From Usnea hakonensis (lineage: Eukaryota; Ascomycota; Lecanoromycetes; Lecanorales; Parmeliaceae), in contig BLJB01000255.1 of assembly GCA_013423325.1 (NCBI GenBank), positions 1 through 36,001 of the forward strand: 36,001 bases of DNA. The letters run 5' to 3'. Below are positions 29,227 to 36,001 of this stretch, in pieces. Both the position numbers and the translations under genes were made by a program. Under the pieces are notes generated by a model, which was not told the DNA's origin, did not search any database, and saw only the letters and a program-made list of their open reading frames with translations. Each line of letters starts with the position of its first letter. The first letter of the stretch is position 1.

Positions 29227-31809
29227 TCATATTGCAGTGTCTGATCCAAACGATCTCCTCAACGATGGCGCCCCTTCTTCCCCCCGCCATCTCCGATATA
29301 GTTCCGCCGGCTCATCGACCTTTGTGCTCAAGCCTACGAACCCACTACTCGCGACGCTGATCGTGGGACAAGTGCCCGAATAATAATGAACAGACCGCCC
29401 GTTGAAACTCCCCTCGCGGTGCTCATTGGTCGTCAGCTGGCATCGACCAAAGGAACACCCGTTCCCGTGATTGTTGCAGGCTTGATTCACAGGTCGGACG
29501 CGCACAAAGTCGCCTTTGACAGAAGCGGGAAAGTAGTCGTCAAGTTCGAGGTCGGAGGGCAGAAAATTGGTAAATTGATTAGAGGTGCCGTAAGTGAGAG
29601 AGGCGTTGTAGATGGTTGTTTGGAGGGAAGGGGGAGGTGGGGAGGCTGTTGAGCCCGTTGCGCTGGTGTAGGAGAAGCCGGTGGAGCCTTGAACACAGAG
29701 TGAAGATGGATCGCCGCTCGCGCGGACGACGTACCGCCAGAGTTTGCTGTAGTCGGACCAGGTGTCCGCTGTGTAGAAGATGCGGCAGTCGGCGGCGTCG
29801 TAGAGGAACTGTACCGGCGTGCCGTCCGTCTCGAAATCTTCGCGCCGGATCTGATCTCGGAGGTTTACGCTTAGAAAGTCGATCCACGTGTCAACTTCCC
29901 TGTCCGGGAGAGAGGTGTTTGTCGTCGCATTGAAGGATGCCGCAACAGAGATGTCGTCGTCGATGTTCTGGGAGAGATAGATCTGCGCTCCGCGCGTCCC
30001 GCTGGCAATTTGCATAGGTCCTGAGGAAGGCCGGCCGCCTACTGTGACCGCTTTGACGCCAGCTTCATGGTGCATCATTTCGACGAAGACGGCGCAGGCG
30101 GAAGAGCAGAGGCCGTCGGTGAGGAGGATAATGTTTTCAGGGTCGTAGAGCTGGGGAGATGTGGCGGGGACGGAGGCGCCAGGTATGTCGATGCCGAGGG
30201 TTTCATTATCATAGAGAGAGTCGGAGATGTTTTCGCGCTGAACGGTGGTGAATACGTCGCCATTGAAAGGGTGCGGGCCAAAGAATTGGGCCCAGGAGGT
30301 AAAGTTCTGGTTTGTTTCAACATCAATGCGGCTGGTGGCGACGAAGTCGCTGGCGGATAGAACGTCATAGACGCTACTATTTTGGGATCTTTGGTCTTGA
30401 TAAAATTGAGTGAATGTATTGCCGATGATGTTGGCGAAAGGTTGGGCACGGAGCCTGCTACCGCGAAAAGTGTCATTCGAAGGAAAGAAGCGCTTGAAGG
30501 TGTCGACGGCTAGGAGCGTTTCCCCGCCCAAATTCTGTTGCAAATCTATCAACACTGTGGACAGCCCAGCATTGTGAGCTGTAGCGAGAAACTTCTGAAT
30601 GGTATCTGAAAATGTCTGAATGTCATCACCTTCCATATTGAAAGTGGGGATGCTAAGTACGGCGGTCGATATGTTTTTGAGGAAATAGCCAGTGACGAAA
30701 CCGCCGCCAGATGGATACAGATTGGGTTGGAAGACGTCTGTATTATTTGGATATGCAGAATCAGGAAATGAAGTGACGGATGGCGTAGCTCCATCTGAGC
30801 TAAAATTGATTGAGCTGGAGCTCGTTGAAGCCGCAGTCGCGGCCACTGAAGTCGCGGCAGCAGTCGAAGAATCGGAGGAATTGGCACACGGGTCGGGAGC
30901 ATTCGGATCGTATGAGGCAGGATAGAAGCCAAGAACAAAGAAATTGTAAAAGTCTCCTCCCGTAGCGAGAGGTCCAGTGGGGCCAGGGCTGTTATAAACG
31001 GCTTGCCACGGCAGGGGGTCAAGTTCAGTGCCGTTCTCGAAGCCAAGGGCAATAGTGTCGCCGGGGAAGAAGTCAACGTAGGCTTCGAGAGTGCTGTAGT
31101 CGTCCTGGATATATGCCGCCCAGCTGGTCATCAAATCGTTCCAGTCCGCGTTCGGTTCAATGTTTCCCGCAGAATTTACAGCTGCAAATTGAGTGAGATA
31201 GGCGGTAGCATCTTGGCCGTTGATAGTCTTGATTGCAGATGGTGTGAAATCGGATTCCGATTGCTGTAGTGAAATATCGTCCACTACATACACTTTTGGG
31301 ATTTGGACACCATCGTCAGACAATGATACAAGAGAGTAAGGGCTCATAAATGTGAACACATCAAGAATACCCGACTGGAGCTGTAAGTGAGCGTCATGGG
31401 CCGAGTACACAAGATTCTGCAGGGTAGCCTCGAAAGTATACTGATTGGGAAAGGTCCCATTGTTGATCTCATCTTGGATCCGTTGGAGGCCTGCTTGAAT
31501 GTCGACAGCAGGCTGTTGATAGCTCGAGGGCGGGTTTTTCAGATATGCTAAGGTCGAGTGGAATTGGATAGTATCATTATAGTATTGTATGAAATTGGTG
31601 GCAACAGCCGGGTCACAAGGGACGCTTTTGAGGCAATCATAGGCCTGTTTGGCTGTAAAAGTGTCATTGCAAGAGTTGACGATGTCACCACATATCGTCG
31701 ACTGAGGCAGAAGAGAAGTAGCAGTCTTGTCTGGTCCTAGTGCTGCTGGTGTGGCTGAGATGAAAGTCAAGGATAGAGCTTGAAACAGTAGAGCGAAGAC
31801 GAGTCGCAT
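29227..31809 (-). CDS. secreted S41-family peptidase (CPAF/UstP-like)
   Basis: This single-exon gene of 860 aa starts at 31809 (context AAAATGCG) with a clear signal peptide, MRLVFALLFQALSLTFISA. Fungal S41 proteases of this layout include the ustiloxin-cluster protein UstP, and the fold is shared with chlamydial CPAF. Residues about 30-110 carry several Cys in a putative disulfide-bonded N-domain. A PDZ-like middle segment (VYVVDDI, IKTINGQDA) follows. A Ser/Thr/Ala-rich linker at about 313-345 interrupts the chain. The catalytic core shows LSIPTF, TVLIDLQQNLGGE and the nucleophile segment LLTDGLCSSACAVFVEMM near 563-580, followed by AVTVGGRPSSGPMQ. The C-terminal part has a Cys-rich patch (ACNNHGNGCSFGRC). 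Many Asn-X-Ser/Thr sites agree with secretion. No biosynthetic-cluster genes flank it here, so its substrate is unknown. Confidence 0.88.
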   Translation of the reverse strand: MRLVFALLFQALSLTFISATPAALGPDKTATSLLPQSTICGDIVNSCNDTFTAKQAYDCLKSVPCDPAVATNFIQYYNDTIQFHSTLAYLKNPPSSYQQPAVDIQAGLQRIQDEINNGTFPNQYTFEATLQNLVYSAHDAHLQLQSGILDVFTFMSPYSLVSLSDDGVQIPKVYVVDDISLQQSESDFTPSAIKTINGQDATAYLTQFAAVNSAGNIEPNADWNDLMTSWAAYIQDDYSTLEAYVDFFPGDTIALGFENGTELDPLPWQAVYNSPGPTGPLATGGDFYNFFVLGFYPASYDPNAPDPCANSSDSSTAAATSVAATAASTSSSSINFSSDGATPSVTSFPDSAYPNNTDVFQPNLYPSGGGFVTGYFLKNISTAVLSIPTFNMEGDDIQTFSDTIQKFLATAHNAGLSTVLIDLQQNLGGETLLAVDTFKRFFPSNDTFRGSRLRAQPFANIIGNTFTQFYQDQRSQNSSVYDVLSASDFVATSRIDVETNQNFTSWAQFFGPHPFNGDVFTTVQRENISDSLYDNETLGIDIPGASVPATSPQLYDPENIILLTDGLCSSACAVFVEMMHHEAGVKAVTVGGRPSSGPMQIASGTRGAQIYLSQNIDDDISVAASFNATTNTSLPDREVDTWIDFLSVNLRDQIRREDFETDGTPVQFLYDAADCRIFYTADTWSDYSKLWRYVVRASGDPSSLCVQGSTGFSYTSATGSTASPPPPSLQTTIYNASLTYGTSNQFTNFLPSDLELDDYFPASVKGDFVRVRPVNQACNNHGNGCSFGRCQLTTNEHREGSFNGRSVHYYSGTCPTISVASSGFVGLSTKVDEPAELYRRWRGEEGAPSLRRSFGSDTAI

Positions 31810-32662
31810 ATTTTCGGTAAATAGGGGCTGAATTTAAAGACAGAAGTTCGCGTCCACAACTGTGTTCGAGCACCTGACGGCTTTGATAAATAAAATCAAA
31901 GAAAGCAAAAGACCGGGAAAGGGGAAAGAAACAAGTTTAACGGCTTGAGGTAGTGTGCTGGGACGATTGAAATCACAAAATTGTATACGTATTCGAAATT
32001 GAACCGCGTCATACCCCTATACTGAAGAAGTTGTGCCAAAGAGAGGCTGAGAAGGATTCCGGTATGACCGATATTGATGAATGATACCGTAAAGCTGACT
32101 GTGCTCTACGCCTTCCCTCAGGCAGACCAATGGTATGACGATGTTAAAGGCAGCCTACTTTCGCCTTAATCTGCCGGCATATCTAGTTCAGCAGCTGAAT
32201 ATTAGTCGGCATCTAGAATCACATACTTTAGGTAAAAGGGGAATATAAGGTGAGTCATTTTTCTCTTCCAGCCTCAAATATTTGTTACCTGTTGATCTGG
32301 TCACATTCTCAAACACCGAATAATGAATGGAGGATACCGCCCCATTATCTCATCCACCAATCAAGATTGCTTTTCGAAAAGTCAAAGCGTTATGACAAAG
32401 ATTGTACGCACAAGACAATCTCTTTCAGTCCTCCCCCCTGATTTTTCTTGAACCCTTGCCAATGGTCATGACCACCTTGATGATCTTTTTCCTCACCTTT
32501 TTTTTCCAACTTTTTTCACTTCTAAGCAGACCTAAATAGCTATTGAGATCACAGCCTTCCCGAATTACCCTAACGCCATTAGTTGCAACGAAGACCGTTC
32601 GAAAGTCCGTTATAGCTTCTGCCAATTCGCTCGTTGTGGGAGAACTCTTTTGATGGGCAGCA
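31810..32662. other. divergent intergenic region S41 peptidase to NLR gene
   Basis: About 850 bp presumably holds both promoters. No frame above about 65 codons is credible; the minus-strand frame at 32763-32425 overlaps the NLR start and is its antisense shadow. No TATA box or repeat stands out. Confidence 0.5.
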
Positions 32663-35600
32663 ATGGATCCATTAAGCATTACAGCCGGTGTTATCGCTGT
32701 CTTGCAGATGACCAGCGAAGTTGTCAAGTATGGCTTAGACTTTGCCGGAGCACCTAAAGCCATATCGAGTCTGAAGGGGGAAGTCGAATCCCTGCATCAT
32801 CTACTCGAGCTACTCAAAAACCGCTGTGAGAAAGCCCAGTGCCAGGATCCTCCTCCGCCCTGGCTACGAGCCTTGGGGGAAGTGCAGCTCAAGACGGCCG
32901 TCGAAGAGGCTTTTGTTATACTCAACCCCGACAAAGAGTGGAAGAAATCAGAGGCATACCGGAGAATATCTTGGCATTATCATAAGGACAAGATCGACGA
33001 GATCCACAATACCATTAATCGACATTTGAATATGATCAGTGTGATCCTCACCTTTAAAGATGAAGAGACGATTGAAGAGACGAGAGATCGGGTAAAAGAG
33101 GGCAATGAGTACAATAGGCATCAGTTTACTCAGCTGAATGTTCAAGTCACTCAGCTGAATGACCAAATGACGGCGTTCGAGAAACATCAAAACGAGGAAG
33201 AAGAGGAACGGAGAAAGGAGAAAGAGGAAGCAGAACGAGAAGAGATCACAAATTGGCTTTCGCCTTTCTCCTTCATCGCCAAGCAAGATGAGCTCTTAGA
33301 CAAATCCTTCACCGATGTTGGCGAATTTCTCTGGTCAGATCAGCGCTTCCAAGCTTGGGCGGAAGGCGGCCGCCCCTGGTACCTCTGGGGCGTCGGCGAC
33401 CTCGGGGTGGGAAAAACCGTCTTGTCCTCGATCCTCGCGCATCACCTTGCTCTACAAAGTTCCCCTGGCTCCATTCCACCCCTAATCCTCTCTGTCTACC
33501 TCGATTACAAATCCTCCCAAACCCAGACGGTGGAGCACCTGGTCGGAAGCCTCCTGCAGCAGCTCCTCCAGCTGAACGAGTCGCTTGCCCTTCCCGACGA
33601 GCTGAAGACAAAGCACAAAACGGCGAAACGGCTTGGCAAAAAGTCCAGCTTATATCACAGCGTTGTGCGTAGAGTGCTGACAGACGAGCTCAAGCGCTTC
33701 GACCGCATTTACCTTATCGTCGACGGGTTCGACGAGCTGGCGCCTGACGATAGGCCTAGGTTTTTGCAAGAGCTGCGCAACCTAAAGCCTAATGAGGTGA
33801 GCATTTTGCTCACGTCGCGCAAGTTCAGTGACGAGACGGGGAGTTACTCATGCAGACGGTGCCTTAGGGAGGACTTGAAACTAGTATTCCATTGCAGTAT
33901 CTGCGGGATGGGTCAATTTGATATTTGCTATGATTGTAGAGGGCAAGGGTTTGGGTGCGATGATGGGGCGCACGAGCTCGTGGAGCCGTATAAAGGGGTT
34001 GAGGTCCCAGTGAAATTTCCGGACGGGGATATCCAGAGGTTTGTAACAAAGGAGATTGGCGTCGAAGTCGAGCATGGCAAAGTGGTACTCACAGATGAGC
34101 GTGACACGGCTGTTAACCCGATGACTACGCCATTCCAAGACTTCTTCCACGGAGATCCCAGTCTGCCGGAGCAAATCATTACTGAGGTGACGAAAAAGGC
34201 TGCTGGTCGTTTTTTGTACGCGCGACTTTACCTAGACGCGCTGAAAACAAGCCTAAATAAAAGGATGCTAAAAAATAAGCTGAGGACGTTCCCAAAGACA
34301 ACGGATGACATCTATAGGGAAGCTATGCAACGCATACAGAAGCAGGAGCCGGCTATCCGTAGCCGAGGGTTCAGGGTCTTAGGCATCCTCGCGCACGCGC
34401 GGAAGACCTTGGGGCTGCGAGAACTGAAACACGCTCTTGCTGTCATCACCCAAGAAGACGGCGAAGAGCTCGACTCCGAGGACGACCTTGAGGACAGTAC
34501 GGATGAGACCAAGACCATCCTTGGGTCGACGTCATCGCTTGTAGTCATTGAGGCAAACCAGGCAAGCTTGGTCCACAAGTCGTTGGAAGAGTATCTCCTG
34601 CAGGAGAGTAATAGTAGCAAATGGCTTCCGAATGCACACTTTGACCTCGCTAGAGCATGTATGTCTTATCTTCAGCTTGTTCTCCCATCCAAGGACTGTC
34701 AAGATGGCTACTACATTTCGAAGAATGCCAAGTTTCCGTTTCTTCAATACGCTTCTCAGTACTGGGGTGATCACATCCGCGATGCAAGCCAAGATCCCGA
34801 ACACGCAAGGGAGTTGCAAGACAAGGCTTTACGGCTCTTAGGTGACTCGCAGCGAATGAACGCCTGCATGCAAACGGCCTGGGTCACCAATCTAGGAGGG
34901 ATTGATACGTGGGATGTTTGGAAGGGAGTTGACCGCCTGCACATCTGCGCTCGATTCGGGCTTTGCTCTGTCATTTCTGAAATGGATCCAGAGCCGGGTA
35001 CGGTGGACAGACAAGAGCCCAAGTACTCCCAGACGCCCCTCATGTACGCTTGCCGACAAGGACACTTTGAGGTCGTAGATTTGTTGCTGCGAAGAGGTGC
35101 TTCGCAGAAGAAAATCAGTGCGCGGGGTCGAACGGCTCTGTTCGAGGCCATTTTGGGATACCATAGCCGTAGTGGTGGGAAAACGTCTGGCGCACTGTCA
35201 AGGCATGCTAAGGTTGTCGAACTTTTAGTGCTCGAGATGCCTGGAGATCTCGACGTCAACATGACCCACAGCCAAGATCATGATCGGACTGCACTGATGC
35301 TTGCCGCGCAAAAAGGCTACCTTGAGATGATCGAGATATTGCTCAAACACCCAAGCATTGGTATCGACGTGCAAGATGCGTACGGAGCGACTGCTATGTT
35401 ACTCGCTGTGAGAGAAGGTCACTTCGACACCGTCGAGCGTCTGCTCAAAGCCAACGCCAACATCGAAATCGTGGATTTTCAAGTAGGTCGCTCAGCCCTG
35501 AGGTGCGCGGCGGAGAGGGATAGCGCAAAAATCGTAGAACTTCTCTTACGGCATGATGCAGACCCGAGTGTAAAAGACCGCGAAGGAGGGACTGCCATCC

Positions 35601-35983
35601 TGCGTGCTGTAAACAGAGGAGCTGCTCGCGTCTTGGAGAAGATGATGGACCACAATGTTGACATTGAGTGCGTTGACGAAGACGGGCAAAGCCTCCTGCA
35701 CGGTGCTGCGCGGAATGGCTACGACAATATCACTCGCATGCTGTTAAATGAGAAGATACTAAGCGTTGACGTCAGAGCCAAATGTAGCATGACGCCGCTG
35801 CATGATGCGAGTCGGTACGGTAAAGCAGCAGTCGCAGCTGTTCTACTAGAGAACGAGGCCGATGCTTCGCTAGAGGACCAATTCGGAAGAACGCCCTTCA
35901 TCGTCGCTTGGCAATATGGGCGGGAAGACATCATGCGCATATGTTGCATGACAGCCATGGGCTATCGATATCCATGGATATAA
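32663..35983 (+). CDS. NLR-like STAND protein: fungal N-domain, coiled coil, NACHT with ZZ-like finger, ankyrin repeats
   Basis: A single exon encodes 1106 aa; fungal proteins of this type are thought to act in self/non-self recognition, programmed cell death or symbiont responses. The N-terminus MDPLSITAGVIAVLQMTSEVV is that of the fungal STAND N-terminal domain (Helo-like). A Gln/Glu-rich coiled coil spans about 150-195. The NACHT NTPase shows Walker A GDLGVGKT (245-252), Walker B LIVDGFDEL (about 351-359) and sensor-like ILLTSRK (about 384-390). Directly after it comes a cysteine cluster: C397, C400, C411, C414, C422, C425, C432 and H437, the spacing of a cross-brace ZZ-type zinc finger (FDICYDC). 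The NACHT-type helical region resumes at about 450 (GDIQRFVTKEI) and continues to HKSLEEYLL near 640. About nine ankyrin repeats run from residue 789 to the end. The last repeat is cut short and ends in a non-repeat tail, at a small DNA duplication. Confidence 0.9.
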   Translation: MDPLSITAGVIAVLQMTSEVVKYGLDFAGAPKAISSLKGEVESLHHLLELLKNRCEKAQCQDPPPPWLRALGEVQLKTAVEEAFVILNPDKEWKKSEAYRRISWHYHKDKIDEIHNTINRHLNMISVILTFKDEETIEETRDRVKEGNEYNRHQFTQLNVQVTQLNDQMTAFEKHQNEEEEERRKEKEEAEREEITNWLSPFSFIAKQDELLDKSFTDVGEFLWSDQRFQAWAEGGRPWYLWGVGDLGVGKTVLSSILAHHLALQSSPGSIPPLILSVYLDYKSSQTQTVEHLVGSLLQQLLQLNESLALPDELKTKHKTAKRLGKKSSLYHSVVRRVLTDELKRFDRIYLIVDGFDELAPDDRPRFLQELRNLKPNEVSILLTSRKFSDETGSYSCRRCLREDLKLVFHCSICGMGQFDICYDCRGQGFGCDDGAHELVEPYKGVEVPVKFPDGDIQRFVTKEIGVEVEHGKVVLTDERDTAVNPMTTPFQDFFHGDPSLPEQIITEVTKKAAGRFLYARLYLDALKTSLNKRMLKNKLRTFPKTTDDIYREAMQRIQKQEPAIRSRGFRVLGILAHARKTLGLRELKHALAVITQEDGEELDSEDDLEDSTDETKTILGSTSSLVVIEANQASLVHKSLEEYLLQESNSSKWLPNAHFDLARACMSYLQLVLPSKDCQDGYYISKNAKFPFLQYASQYWGDHIRDASQDPEHARELQDKALRLLGDSQRMNACMQTAWVTNLGGIDTWDVWKGVDRLHICARFGLCSVISEMDPEPGTVDRQEPKYSQTPLMYACRQGHFEVVDLLLRRGASQKKISARGRTALFEAILGYHSRSGGKTSGALSRHAKVVELLVLEMPGDLDVNMTHSQDHDRTALMLAAQKGYLEMIEILLKHPSIGIDVQDAYGATAMLLAVREGHFDTVERLLKANANIEIVDFQVGRSALRCAAERDSAKIVELLLRHDADPSVKDREGGTAILRAVNRGAARVLEKMMDHNVDIECVDEDGQSLLHGAARNGYDNITRMLLNEKILSVDVRAKCSMTPLHDASRYGKAAVAAVLLENEADASLEDQFGRTPFIVAWQYGREDIMRICCMTAMGYRYPWI

Positions 35984-35997
35984 CATGACAGCCATGG
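35947..35997. repeat. 14-bp duplication with palindromes at the NLR 3' end
   Basis: CATGACAGCCATGG occurs at 35947-35960 and again at 35984-35997. Between them is the perfect 12-bp palindrome TATCCATGGATA (about 35970-35981), which runs into the stop codon. The second copy continues with ATAT like the first unit's end, so the start of a tandem array or a duplication continuing past the window is likely. Confidence 0.6.
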
Positions 35998-36001
35998 ATA
36001 T

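Noticed and set aside
33309..33672. Arg/Gly/Pro-rich frames opposite and alongside the NACHT Walker A region
   Set aside because: Shadows of GC-rich codons. The plus-strand NLR frame holds the P-loop.
26256..35983. A biosynthetic or defence gene cluster formed by ceramidase, S41 peptidase and NLR
   Set aside because: The genes lie on different strands with ordinary spacing and no backbone or tailoring enzymes; adjacency alone is not evidence.

Overview
The window reads as nuclear DNA of a filamentous ascomycete (Pezizomycotina). The reasons are introns of 48-82 nt with GTNNGT-type donors and CTRAY-like branch sites, a transposon block mutated in the C-to-T/G-to-A manner of repeat-induced point mutation (RIP), a SART3-like Prp24 with HAT repeats, and a large NACHT-ankyrin protein of the fungal NLR type. 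No species can be named from this sequence alone.

Layout. Positions 1-131 hold a short GC-balanced fragment, possibly the start of a minus-strand reading frame that leaves the window. Positions 132 to about 5330 are very AT-rich repeat debris: two related LTR-like segments, the gag part of a Ty3/gypsy element with 13 in-frame TAG/TAA stops, and a 113-bp direct repeat whose two copies differ only by C-to-T/G-to-A changes. Composition then switches within tens of bases to normal gene-bearing DNA.

Genes in order: arp1 (centractin of dynactin, +, four exons), a DUF3602/Par32-like protein (+), a 540-aa protein of unknown function (-), an HpcH/HpaI-family aldolase (+, three exons), prp24 (U6 snRNP / U4-U6 annealing factor, -, four exons, 1323 aa), a DHA1-type MFS transporter (+, two exons), a 980-aa disordered protein of unknown function (+, two exons, GC-AG intron), a neutral ceramidase with an N-terminal membrane segment (-, two exons), a secreted S41-family peptidase (-), and a 1106-aa NLR-like protein (+) with a fungal STAND N-terminal domain, a coiled coil, a NACHT domain carrying an inserted ZZ-like zinc finger, and about nine ankyrin repeats.

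The genes do not form an obvious pathway or biosynthetic cluster: cytoskeletal motor, splicing, transport, lipid turnover and possible self/non-self recognition genes are interleaved on both strands. The most unusual protein is the NLR-like one, because a zinc-binding module sits inside its NTPase region. The AT-rich block gives unusually direct evidence of RIP. Two NN placeholders (2963-2964 and 13172-13173) mark assembly joins, and the second sits between two T tracts whose flanks look like duplicated contig ends.
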